From: a virus
Strand: one strand, 5' to 3'
IMG/VR virus record: IMGVR_UViG_3300025769_014365
Coordinates: 32,196 to 96,195 of that record
Length of the DNA stretch: 64,000 nucleotides
The notes under the pieces: model-generated
Told to the model about the DNA's origin: nothing
The model's input: the letters and a program-made list of their open reading frames with translations, nothing else
Database searches by the model: none
Shown here: positions 43,864-52,152 of the stretch, piece after piece
How the letters are laid out: every line of letters begins with the position of its first letter
How positions within the stretch are numbered: the stretch's first letter is position 1
Made by a program: the position numbers and the translations under genes

Positions 43864-46445
43864 TAGTGTATCCTCCTGAACTCCACGTCGACCTTGCTGT
43901 AGTCAACCATGTAGTACCCCGTGTCGGTCATTGTGCTGGCCCATGGCACCTCCTGTGCCATAACACCCTGCCACGTGCCCGACGTGTGCTTGTATTTAAA
44001 CTCGTAGATGTTGATTCCCGATGGGGACTTACCAATCAATCTGATGTCTTCCTTCAATCTCACGTCACTGAATCCACTGAAGAAATTTCCTATGGCCTTG
44101 CCCACGGATGAGCCTGCTATTGATTTGAACACTGTGGACTGTCCTATCTTGATGCCCAGGTTGGTGAATGCGCCCACGGTTCCGCCACCCCTTACGATGT
44201 CCTGCGCACTGGCGCCACCCAGTCCCGCAAGGAAACCAGATGCGCGTCCTTTGAGTGCGGATATGGCAGTGGACTGTATAGATGATGTGACCTGTCCCGC
44301 CACCACGTTCTTGAACACGTTGGTAGTGGCCTTGAGGTCACCCGCCGATGCGATGTTGGCGATGTTGATGTTGCCCGTGATTCCAGATATGTCTATGCCA
44401 CCGATGTTTTTGACGGTGCCCTGTCCTCTGGCCAAATCTCTGGCGGACAGATTACCTGTTGATAGTTTGTTCAGTGCGCTCTTGGCCGTGTTGGCCAGTG
44501 ATTGACTGCCCACGTCTGTGGCAAATCCCTTGAAGTCACCTGAGAACAACTTGGTTTTGTTACCTAAGGCGAACAGTTCTCCAGCCTGGTTCACGAACAC
44601 GTTGTCCTTGAACAGTTCAGCCACGTCAGATCCTGTGACAGTGTCTATGACCTGGTCCGCCAGTTTCTTGGTCTGGTTGTTGAGCACATCCGACACGGAG
44701 TCAGACACTTCGAATCCCTTGAACTGGTTGCTGATGCTGGCCGCGGTGTCCCACTTGCCCCTGGCCCCGTTTAATATGTCATAGTCCTTGTCATAATTCT
44801 TGACAACTTCCGCCAGTATCTGTCTGGCCTTGACCGGGTCAGTGGATGTGCCCATCCCTTCCTTAAGTTCTCTCTCCATGTCTGCCTGTGCCTGTGCCTT
44901 TCTTGTGGGAGGATGCGGCGAAAGCCTGTTTCTCTGTTCCATGTACTCCACTGTGCCTGGGGTATTGGCCAGCCTATACCAGGCCTTCCTGTTGTCCGCA
45001 CCGCCTGTGGGCAGTGCGCCCTCCGAAGAAAATCCCCGGAACCGCGGCATTGGCTCGTGTGTAACGAACCTGTAAACTGTCGTGGAAGTCTGTGCGGTGA
45101 AAGGCCTCAGTGGCTCTATGCCCTTCTTGACCAACTCCACGTCGCCCTCCTGTCTCTCAGTCATACCCGCGGCGTCCGTGTCCAACCACTTAGGTCCCCA
45201 GGTGTCGCTGGCTCCTGTTGAGTTAAAGTGCACCTGTGCGCCCGCCAGGTGTATCTGTCCCGCCGCGCCGTGCAACTGCTGTCCGTCCGTGTATGAGGTC
45301 AATCCGTCCCTGGCGTAGTCCCTTATGCTTCCTTTCTGTGAGCTGTTGAACATGCCCTTCTCTGCCAGGTTCAACATGTAGGTGCCCGCCGACTTGACAA
45401 TCTCGTTGGTGGCGCTCATCCTGATCTGGCCCGAGGCGTGCATGTTGATGTTGGCGTCCGAGTGCAGGTTGAAGTCACCCTGCGTCCTCATGTTGATTCC
45501 GCCAATGCCGGAGTACACGTCTATCCTGCCCTCGCGGTCCATCTCTATCCAGGCGTTTCCCGATCCGTTGGCTATGTACACCACACCTTCCGTGTCGTGC
45601 ATCAGCAGTTGGTGTCCTGAAGCGGTCCTCAATCTGGTAAGTTGATTTGTGCCGTCCGCGGCACCGTCGTCCATCACGAACGTGTGACCTGACAGCCTGT
45701 CCACTATAGCCGTTGCCTCGGCGTCGTCTGTGCTGACCTTCTGTGGGGTTGAACCAGGATTCAACCTACCAGGGGTGCTCATGCCGAAAACTTGGCTGGG
45801 CGCTTCCCTTTGCGCTGAGGACGTGGTGTTTCCCCTGACATCATCCGCACTCAGACCTTGTCTGAGCAAGGTGTCCGCCAATGGGTGTATCGGCTTGTTT
45901 TTGTTTTTATAATTGATCTCGTCTACTCCGGAAAACCTGTTGACCTCACCCGCGGGGAGGTTGCTAGAACCATAATCCTCTGTGGGGTCTTGGTTAAGAT
46001 CGTCTTTGACTTTGTTTGAAGACGCTATGCCCGGTGTCATGTGGTTTGTCAGTGGTTCCTGAACACAACCTATCCAGAATGCCTGTTCCATCTTGCCCTC
46101 TGCCAGTATCACTAGTACCCTGGTCTCTAGGTCAGGTGGCACCGCCCAGAAGCCGTAAGAGAACTGTGAGTCCGTGTGCTTGGTCCCTGGCTTGACGTGC
46201 CTCAATCCCTTGTTGCCATAGAACGGTGACAGGTAGTCGCAGTCGATGAGACCATCGAACTCGGACTTGTACGTGCCCCTCAGTGACGGGATCAGCACCT
46301 TGAGCCTACCGGCGCGCAGTGGATCCTTGTTGCCCTTCACTATGCCCACGTAGGGTCCGGGGAATATGTTACCCCAGTCCTGATTGATCTTGGGTGACCT
46401 GGGTGTTGAAGCATCTCCTTTGAGGTAATCGTGCAGTCCCGCCAT
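43863..46445 (-). CDS. gp5: Baseplate hub/spike protein gp5-like, without lysozyme
   Basis: This 860-residue protein starts with an OB-fold of the gp5/VgrG type (PYVGIVKGNKDPLRAGRLKV, FWAVPPDLETRVLVILAEG). After about residue 260 it has VgrG-like spike sequence (HQLLMHDTEGVVYIANGSG, MRTQGDFNLHSDANINMHAS). In T4 a lysozyme sits between these parts; no lysozyme-type E/D/T pattern is visible here. A long Ala/Gly-rich part follows, and the C-terminus (SDVRLKEDIRLIGKSPSGIN, WQGVMAQEVPWA) resembles the S74 intramolecular chaperone end with a candidate Ser/Lys pair. It punctures the outer membrane in relatives. One-base overlaps join it to gp25 and the 727-residue gene. Confidence 0.82.
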   Translation of the reverse strand: MAGLHDYLKGDASTPRSPKINQDWGNIFPGPYVGIVKGNKDPLRAGRLKVLIPSLRGTYKSEFDGLIDCDYLSPFYGNKGLRHVKPGTKHTDSQFSYGFWAVPPDLETRVLVILAEGKMEQAFWIGCVQEPLTNHMTPGIASSNKVKDDLNQDPTEDYGSSNLPAGEVNRFSGVDEINYKNKNKPIHPLADTLLRQGLSADDVRGNTTSSAQREAPSQVFGMSTPGRLNPGSTPQKVSTDDAEATAIVDRLSGHTFVMDDGAADGTNQLTRLRTASGHQLLMHDTEGVVYIANGSGNAWIEMDREGRIDVYSGIGGINMRTQGDFNLHSDANINMHASGQIRMSATNEIVKSAGTYMLNLAEKGMFNSSQKGSIRDYARDGLTSYTDGQQLHGAAGQIHLAGAQVHFNSTGASDTWGPKWLDTDAAGMTERQEGDVELVKKGIEPLRPFTAQTSTTVYRFVTHEPMPRFRGFSSEGALPTGGADNRKAWYRLANTPGTVEYMEQRNRLSPHPPTRKAQAQADMERELKEGMGTSTDPVKARQILAEVVKNYDKDYDILNGARGKWDTAASISNQFKGFEVSDSVSDVLNNQTKKLADQVIDTVTGSDVAELFKDNVFVNQAGELFALGNKTKLFSGDFKGFATDVGSQSLANTAKSALNKLSTGNLSARDLARGQGTVKNIGGIDISGITGNINIANIASAGDLKATTNVFKNVVAGQVTSSIQSTAISALKGRASGFLAGLGGASAQDIVRGGGTVGAFTNLGIKIGQSTVFKSIAGSSVGKAIGNFFSGFSDVRLKEDIRLIGKSPSGINIYEFKYKHTSGTWQGVMAQEVPWASTMTDTGYYMVDYSKVDVEFRRIH

Positions 46446-48628
46446 TAGTTCCTTCCTATGTTAAATTTTGCTTTTAATAGTTTTATCTTGCCTTCGAGAT
46501 ATGATGAAAATTTTTCTTTGATCAACGACACCTCATTGACGTACTCCGCCTTGGGCACCAGTTTGTCAAACGTGTCCACGTGTGGGTTTGGCCTCACGAA
46601 AGTGGCGGCCTGCGGTGCGTAAGGCTTGTCGCCTTGGTTGTTGAATCTGACCAACTGTAGTTCCTGTATGAACTTACCGTCCTCGAACATGTTGTCCACC
46701 TGCACGACACGGTAAAGTCCGGAGAACGCTATCTGCTCGTCCTTGGCCAGCTCGTACACTCCGGTCTTGTCGTTGATGTCTGTTGGTGATCTGAAATTGA
46801 GTTTGATTATGGGATCACCGAATCCCATGTTGAAGTTGCCGTATATCTCGTTCCAAACATCACGGTTCCCCTGTGAGAACGCCAGTTTCTTGCGATTGCT
46901 CTCCAGCACGTTTCCACGCCTAGCGGTCGTTGGTATGAACTGAGACTGTCCCAGGTATGCGGGATCTCCCAGTATGCTCATCCTCACGAACACCATGTCC
47001 GCGGTTGGGTTGGATAAAGCGTCCAATCTTTGATCCAGTTCCGTGGCGTTGCCCTTGTTGATACCACTGGTCACTGATGTGGTTGTCCCCACTTCAGACT
47101 GGTGTATGAATGATGGATCCCTGAATGCGTCCTTGGTCGCGGGATCGTCCACTTCCACGTCAGGCTCATTCTCTCCCAGCGTCTTGGAGAACCTGTCCGA
47201 TGCACTCTTGCCCTGTATGTCCTTGAGTCGTGTCTGGAAGTAGGCCACCCTGTAGTTGATGTTGAGGTCCAGTATGTCCAGGTTGTCGCCGGTGAAGATG
47301 TAGTTGTAGGTCTTCTTGACGAACTGCTCGAAGTTGGTGCCTGTGCTGGATCCTGGATCGGCGAGAGCGTAGGCGTGTATCTTGTAGGGCACGATGTTGT
47401 ATATAATCTTCCTAGGGTGTTTGCCCCTGATCCTGTCGAATCTGGACGAGTCTGGTATCACGCTGGATTCTATGAAGAAATAGTTGAAGTACATGTCCTC
47501 GGGTTTGATGTTCTTGCCTGATTTCTTGATCTTGTTGTCGAACTCCTCCAGTGAGCGTTGCCTTTGGAACCGAGGAAGTGATTTCATCAGTTCCGTCATT
47601 ATGGTCAGCAGGCTGTCGTTCTGTTTGACCTGACCGGCCTTCTTGAGTATGGCGTTCTCCCTGGCGTCACTCTGTCCACCCACACCTATGTCACCCATGC
47701 CCAGTCCCTGTGCGGTGGCCTGCTCCTGAGCGAATTCTGGGTCAACGATGATCTCGTATGTGTCCGGTATCTCCACCAAGGACTGCTTGGATTCGTCCTC
47801 CGTCTGCCTGTTCATTATGGCGGCCAGGCTGTCCATGGTGTCCTGGATGCTGTTGCCCTGCTTGATCACACCCGAAGTCCTCAGGTATATGTGGTGGTTC
47901 ACAAAGCCGTGCTCGTTCATGGGCACTGCCTTGACCGAATAGGTGGTGCCACCCTTGTTGACGTCCAGTTCCATGTTGACCAGTTTTATCGGTATCTTCC
48001 TCTTCAGCATCTGTTGGTCCGCTTCCGGTATCGGCTTGCCGAACTCATCAAATCCCCTGAATTCCATTGTGAGCATGTAGGGTGCGCTGATGTGGTCCAG
48101 GTAGTTGCAGTTGGCGGCGGCGCCGCGTATCTTGTCCAGTAGGCTGATGCCCATAGGCTCCACTATGTCCATCTCTATGGTTGTGACTGATGTCAGCCTA
48201 CGCTGTGCGTTGAGGCTGGGCACGTTCAACATCCTTACCTTGGAGAAGTACAGGTCCCTGCCCCTGCGCAGGTTCTCCCGTGCGTCTCGCAAAGATTCGG
48301 TGGCCCTGTCTGACTTCAGTATCGCCTTGTTCTCCGCGGATAGGTTATCCGTGGGGTTGGGATTGCCTATGCCCGAGCTCCTGACGATGATGTCGTGCTC
48401 GGTGCCTTTCAGCAGTGTCTGTGGATCCTCCAGTTCCGCCTGCGTGAGCGCACTCAGTGTGAATATAACATTGTAACTGGCGTACTTGAACAGGGGGTTT
48501 GGCACGTTGTTGGGATAGTCCTCCACGCTGGGTTTCTTAGTCGTCTTCTTGCTGGCGAAGGTGTCGTCGTAGTCGTAGGCGGGACTGTAGGTCACGTGTG
48601 GATTGTTGCTATAGACTTTGTTGGCCAT
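46445..48628 (-). CDS. Large baseplate structural protein, gp27-position
   Basis: This 727-residue protein lies directly upstream of gp5 and next to gp53, where T4-like phages carry hub proteins. It has a long N-terminus (NPLFKYASYNVIFTLSALTQ), a beta-rich segment (APYMLTMEFRGFDEFGKPIP, KIPIKLVNMELDVNKGGTTY) and a C-terminal part (FSGLYRVVQVDNMFEDGKFI), a pattern found in proteins that pair with the spike. I cannot confirm homology with gp27. The length is about twice that of gp27 (391). It could be the hub ring that holds the spike and tube. Confidence 0.6.
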   Translation of the reverse strand: MANKVYSNNPHVTYSPAYDYDDTFASKKTTKKPSVEDYPNNVPNPLFKYASYNVIFTLSALTQAELEDPQTLLKGTEHDIIVRSSGIGNPNPTDNLSAENKAILKSDRATESLRDARENLRRGRDLYFSKVRMLNVPSLNAQRRLTSVTTIEMDIVEPMGISLLDKIRGAAANCNYLDHISAPYMLTMEFRGFDEFGKPIPEADQQMLKRKIPIKLVNMELDVNKGGTTYSVKAVPMNEHGFVNHHIYLRTSGVIKQGNSIQDTMDSLAAIMNRQTEDESKQSLVEIPDTYEIIVDPEFAQEQATAQGLGMGDIGVGGQSDARENAILKKAGQVKQNDSLLTIMTELMKSLPRFQRQRSLEEFDNKIKKSGKNIKPEDMYFNYFFIESSVIPDSSRFDRIRGKHPRKIIYNIVPYKIHAYALADPGSSTGTNFEQFVKKTYNYIFTGDNLDILDLNINYRVAYFQTRLKDIQGKSASDRFSKTLGENEPDVEVDDPATKDAFRDPSFIHQSEVGTTTSVTSGINKGNATELDQRLDALSNPTADMVFVRMSILGDPAYLGQSQFIPTTARRGNVLESNRKKLAFSQGNRDVWNEIYGNFNMGFGDPIIKLNFRSPTDINDKTGVYELAKDEQIAFSGLYRVVQVDNMFEDGKFIQELQLVRFNNQGDKPYAPQAATFVRPNPHVDTFDKLVPKAEYVNEVSLIKEKFSSYLEGKIKLLKAKFNIGRN

Positions 48629-48629
48629 G

Positions 48630-48929
48630 TTACAATCCTAGGTCTCTGAGCACGTTCTCCTTCTTGGGCAACTGGACAGTAACCCCTGGACGGAAATCGT
48701 ATATAGGATCCTCTATCTGATCTGGATTACGCTGTGCGAACACCCACCACAGCCTTGGCGTGCCGTAGAGGTCATAGGCCAACAGATCAGGCCTGTAGGC
48801 GTATGTTCGTTCTATTGTGTATGATTGGTCGTCGTCCTCAGCCGTGATGGTCCTGGGATTGAGCACGTCCAGGTACTCAGACTGCTCCTGTGTTTCAAAG
48901 TAAGGTGAGGTGTTGGAATATTTTGCCAT
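48630..48929 (-). CDS. gp53: Baseplate wedge protein gp53-like
   Basis: This 99-residue protein has the gp53/LysM-like signature YDLYGTPRLWWVFAQRNPD followed by DPIYDFRPGVTVQLPKKENV. T4 gp53 is 196 residues, so this is the compact form seen in marine relatives. gp53 helps close the wedge ring around the hub. One-base overlap joins it to the 281-residue gene. Confidence 0.78.
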   Translation of the reverse strand: MAKYSNTSPYFETQEQSEYLDVLNPRTITAEDDDQSYTIERTYAYRPDLLAYDLYGTPRLWWVFAQRNPDQIEDPIYDFRPGVTVQLPKKENVLRDLGL

Positions 48930-49774
48930 TAGATGAACCCTACCTCGTTGGTGCCCTTGCCGTTGAGTTCACCCCTGACGAATTTCTTCATTGAGAAGTT
49001 CTTCACAGATTCCCTGCTGTAGATCGGAGTAACCAGTACCGATATGTTGGACAGCGTGGGCGCCCAGGTCTGGTCTATGCTGTTGGGGTCAAAGTTGATC
49101 TGGTTCCTCACAGGACTTGGCCTGAACTTTCCGGTATCCTGGTACACAGAATCCTGTTTGGTTGATATGTAGTCGATGCCGGGTCGCAGTTCCACGTTGA
49201 AGGTGTTGATCACAACCGGAACCTTCTGGAACATGTGATCCCCGTAACCTGATAGGTGCAGTATTGGCGGAGGATTACCTTTTAATCCATTGAGCCCTTC
49301 GTCTGAGCCAAAGAACATCTTGGTCGCTGTCCTCAGGAAGTTTACCGTGGCCACCCAGTGCGCCGCGTCCTGTTGGTTCTGTACTGGGAACTCACCTATG
49401 ATGTTCATTGAGTCCACCTGCGAGGCACTGTAGGCCTGGTGTGGATAGTTGCTGTGCGTCATTGACATGGCGTCATAGTTGGCCGAATGCTGGATCACCA
49501 CAGCCGGAGTCAGTGGCCAGAATATACCTTCTGCATCCTTCAATGGTGCCAGTATCGGATTGTTGGTGAAGTCAAAGAACTGTCTCAGCGGCCCGTCCGG
49601 TACCTGTAGCCTCACGCGCCAATCACGCTTGTCGTTCCTGCCTGACCACTTGGCCCTGGCGTTGACTATTCTCGAATCTGTGGAGATTCCTGCACCGAGT
49701 AATCTTCCCAGGGTACGGTTGAATATGCCCTGTCCGACATCTTTTATCACGTTACCAATCGTGCGTTCAGCCAT
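48929..49774 (-). CDS. gp48: Tail tube cap / baseplate tube protein gp48-like
   Basis: This 281-residue protein resembles the gp48/gp54 proteins that cap the baseplate and start tube growth: RDWRVRLQVPDGPLRQFFDF, then IFWPLTPAVVIQHSANYDAM, HQAYSASQVDSMNIIGEFPV and HLSGYGDHMFQKVPVVINTF. T4 gp48 and gp54 are 364 and 320 residues; I cannot tell which it corresponds to. It is the first gene of the minus-strand baseplate block, and a perfect late promoter box lies 46 bases upstream of its start. Confidence 0.62.
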   Translation of the reverse strand: MAERTIGNVIKDVGQGIFNRTLGRLLGAGISTDSRIVNARAKWSGRNDKRDWRVRLQVPDGPLRQFFDFTNNPILAPLKDAEGIFWPLTPAVVIQHSANYDAMSMTHSNYPHQAYSASQVDSMNIIGEFPVQNQQDAAHWVATVNFLRTATKMFFGSDEGLNGLKGNPPPILHLSGYGDHMFQKVPVVINTFNVELRPGIDYISTKQDSVYQDTGKFRPSPVRNQINFDPNSIDQTWAPTLSNISVLVTPIYSRESVKNFSMKKFVRGELNGKGTNEVGFI

Positions 49775-49820
49775 GTGTTATAGGTTGCTTTCCATAGTAA
49801 AATTCTGTATACTTAGACTA

Positions 49821-49828
49821 TATTTATA
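49821..49828 (-). promoter_or_regulatory. T4-type late promoter TATAAATA for the baseplate block
   Basis: The minus strand reads TATAAATA, the exact T4 late-promoter consensus, upstream of the gp48-like gene. In T4 the box is recognised by gp55 with the host RNA polymerase, and gp55 is itself encoded divergently just beyond this box. It lies in the only sizeable gap between the two transcription units (49775-49925). Confidence 0.75.
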
Positions 49829-49925
49829 GGCACAATTTTAGGCGCACTTAATTACTCTAGCGGCACGATTCTAACAGACCTGTTTGTGGTCACTTTACAC
49901 TACATTATATAAAGCAAAGGAATTT

Positions 49926-50906
49926 ATGAAGAGAGTAAAATATCTTAACAACAGGGATCTGCTGGCACAGATACACGCCAGCAAGAACACCTACTGCTCG
50001 TACGTGACGCCAGAAGACTCACAGTACGACATCATTGTGCCCAATTTGAAAAAAATCAATGTGAGGAGCATAGCGGAGGCCAAGAAGAACAAGGCCAAGC
50101 GTCTCACACAGGAGGCCTGGGAACAGGCCAAGGTCGAGGGGAAGAAGAAGATCAAACTGGTGGACTACACCGTGTCTCCCAGGAAGATCGACAAGACGGA
50201 CCTGGTGTTCCGTGTGATGATGTTTGACCATGTGCCCATGGACGACACCCGTAAGAAGAATCCCAAGCAGACCGCGGACCACCACTCAAAGGTCAACTTC
50301 CCGCCGTTCCAGCATTACCGTCTAGACAAGAAGGGCAAACCGGTGTGCGTGGGTAAAAGTCACTGGGTCGGTGGAATGAGCAACGGCCACTTCTCAGCGG
50401 ATCATGGCAAGATGACCAACCAACTGGCACTCATGTACATGAAACTTTGCGAAAGATACGGTACCAGGGCAAACTGGAGAGGTTACACCTACAATGATGA
50501 GATGCAGTCTCAGGCCCTGATGCAACTGTCACAGATTGGTTTACAATTTGATGAATCAAAATCAGACAACCCGTTCGCCTACTACACCGCGGCGATCACG
50601 AACAGTTTCACAAGGATCCTGAACATCGAGAAGAAGAACCAGGCCATCAGGGACGACCTATTGGAGTTCAATGGCATGATGCCGAGCTTCACTAGACAGA
50701 ACGAGAACGAGACCACGGGTCCTTCATACAAGAAGAAGATGAAGACCGCACACGGTGAGGCCAAGATAGTGAACAAGACCGGTATAGCCAAACTCAACAA
50801 GAAATTCAAGAAGACGGGCAAGATAGACGCGGCGGATTTCGAAGAGGTCAACTACAAGAAAGTGGACATGACAAATCACAAACCCATAGTAAAGAAGAAA
50901 TGGTAG
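49926..50906 (+). CDS. gp55: RNA polymerase sigma factor for late transcription, gp55-like
   Basis: This 326-residue protein is a gp55-type sigma factor. The recognisable core is RANWRGYTYNDEMQSQALMQ, then NPFAYYTAAITNSFTRILNI and EKKNQAIRDDLLE, the sigma region-2-like helix that contacts the core enzyme and the -10-type TATAAATA box. T4 gp55 is 185 residues; the extra N-terminal part is typical of marine T4-like phages. I place the start at ATG 49926, which has AAAGGA ahead of it; an upstream in-frame Met at 49884 has no such site. gp47 begins three bases after its stop. Confidence 0.85.
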   Translation: MKRVKYLNNRDLLAQIHASKNTYCSYVTPEDSQYDIIVPNLKKINVRSIAEAKKNKAKRLTQEAWEQAKVEGKKKIKLVDYTVSPRKIDKTDLVFRVMMFDHVPMDDTRKKNPKQTADHHSKVNFPPFQHYRLDKKGKPVCVGKSHWVGGMSNGHFSADHGKMTNQLALMYMKLCERYGTRANWRGYTYNDEMQSQALMQLSQIGLQFDESKSDNPFAYYTAAITNSFTRILNIEKKNQAIRDDLLEFNGMMPSFTRQNENETTGPSYKKKMKTAHGEAKIVNKTGIAKLNKKFKKTGKIDAADFEEVNYKKVDMTNHKPIVKKKW

Positions 50907-50909
50907 ACA

Positions 50910-51935
50910 ATGGCATTCTTTAACAAGGTAGCCTGTTTCACGGACATACACTTCGGACTCAAGGGCAATTCAAGGATACACAACGACGACTGCGAATCTT
51001 TCGTGATATGGTTCATAGAGCAGGCGAAATTGCATGGTTGTGAGACCTGCATATTCCTGGGAGACTGGCACCACCACAGGTCCGCCACCAACGTCAGCAC
51101 GATGAACTACACGGTATCAAACATAGAACGGTTAGGAAAGGCATTTGAAAAGGTCTACGTGATAATGGGCAACCATGACCTGTACTACAGGGACAAGCGA
51201 GAGATCAATTCAATGGAGTACATTAGGAACATACCCAACATACACATCGTTAACGAATGGTTGATGGAGGAGGATGTCGCGATCATACCATGGGTCGTGG
51301 AAGATGAGTGGAAACGGATCGAGAAGATGACACAGAAATATGTTTTCGGCCACTTCGAACTGCCCTACTTCAAGATGAACGCCATGGTGGAAATGCCAGA
51401 CACAGGTACTGTCAAGGCAGAACACTTCGCAGGTTGCGGTAAGGTGTTCTCCGGACACTTCCACAAGCGACAGTACATGAAGAACATCACATACATGGGC
51501 AACGCCTTCCCACACAACTACGCGGACGCTGGCGACGACGAACGTGGCATGATGGTGTTGGAATACGACAAAGAACCAAAATTCATCAACTGGCCAGACA
51601 TGCCCCGATACAGGACCATAAAAATCAGCGACCTTTTGGCGGATCCGGACAAACATCTGTTGCCCAAGATGTACGTGAGGGTCACACTGGACATAAAGAT
51701 CTCATACGAGGAGGCCAACTTCATCAGGGAGACCTTCATAGACAAATACCAATTACGAGAACTACAGTTGATACCAGAGCAGATAGATGCCGCACAGCAA
51801 CCACAAGTGGAGATACAGAAGTTTGACAGTGTGGACCAGATCGTGATCAAACAACTACAGGGAGTGGATTCAGAGGTGTATGACAAGAACATACTCACTG
51901 CGATCTACAATGATCTAGATGTCGAGAATCAGTAA
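50910..51935 (+). CDS. gp47: Recombination nuclease subunit gp47-like (Mre11/SbcD)
   Basis: This 341-residue metallophosphoesterase is the nuclease half of the gp46-gp47 complex, which resects DNA ends for recombination and helps degrade host DNA. All phosphoesterase motifs are present in order: DIHFG (D-x-H), GDWHHH (G-D-x-H-type), GNHDLY (GNHD) and SGHFHKRQ (GHxH). The size is close to T4 gp47 (339). The gene overlaps the next small gene by 17 bases, and gp46 follows. Confidence 0.92.
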   Translation: MAFFNKVACFTDIHFGLKGNSRIHNDDCESFVIWFIEQAKLHGCETCIFLGDWHHHRSATNVSTMNYTVSNIERLGKAFEKVYVIMGNHDLYYRDKREINSMEYIRNIPNIHIVNEWLMEEDVAIIPWVVEDEWKRIEKMTQKYVFGHFELPYFKMNAMVEMPDTGTVKAEHFAGCGKVFSGHFHKRQYMKNITYMGNAFPHNYADAGDDERGMMVLEYDKEPKFINWPDMPRYRTIKISDLLADPDKHLLPKMYVRVTLDIKISYEEANFIRETFIDKYQLRELQLIPEQIDAAQQPQVEIQKFDSVDQIVIKQLQGVDSEVYDKNILTAIYNDLDVENQ

Positions 51936-52152
51936 ACGTAAATTGATCAAGGCGTTGAAAGGCGACCTAGAGGTGCCAGTGAACAGGAAAACACTGTTGG
52001 ATCACCTGGCGAAACCCGTCACCCAGGAGAAGTGGCTGAGAGGATACAGGGAATGGGTCGAACAACAAACACTTTCAACTCCTCTAGAAGTGTATGAGGC
52101 AATAGAAAACATAGGCAAAAAGAAACGTAGAAGAAAAAATGTTAACGATTAA
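51919..52152 (+). CDS. Small basic protein between gp47 and gp46
   Basis: This 77-residue protein starts inside gp47 and ends 14 bases into gp46. It is basic and helical (MSRISKRKLIKALKGDLEVP; EVYEAIENIGKKKRRRKNVN). T4 also has small genes between 46 and 47. Placement suggests a DNA-related role, but no motif is seen. Confidence 0.65.
   Translation: MSRISKRKLIKALKGDLEVPVNRKTLLDHLAKPVTQEKWLRGYREWVEQQTLSTPLEVYEAIENIGKKKRRRKNVND

Noticed and set aside
44800-45320. Lysozyme domain inside the gp5-like gene
   Set aside because: I looked for the lysozyme Glu/Asp/Thr pattern between the OB-fold and needle and did not find it.
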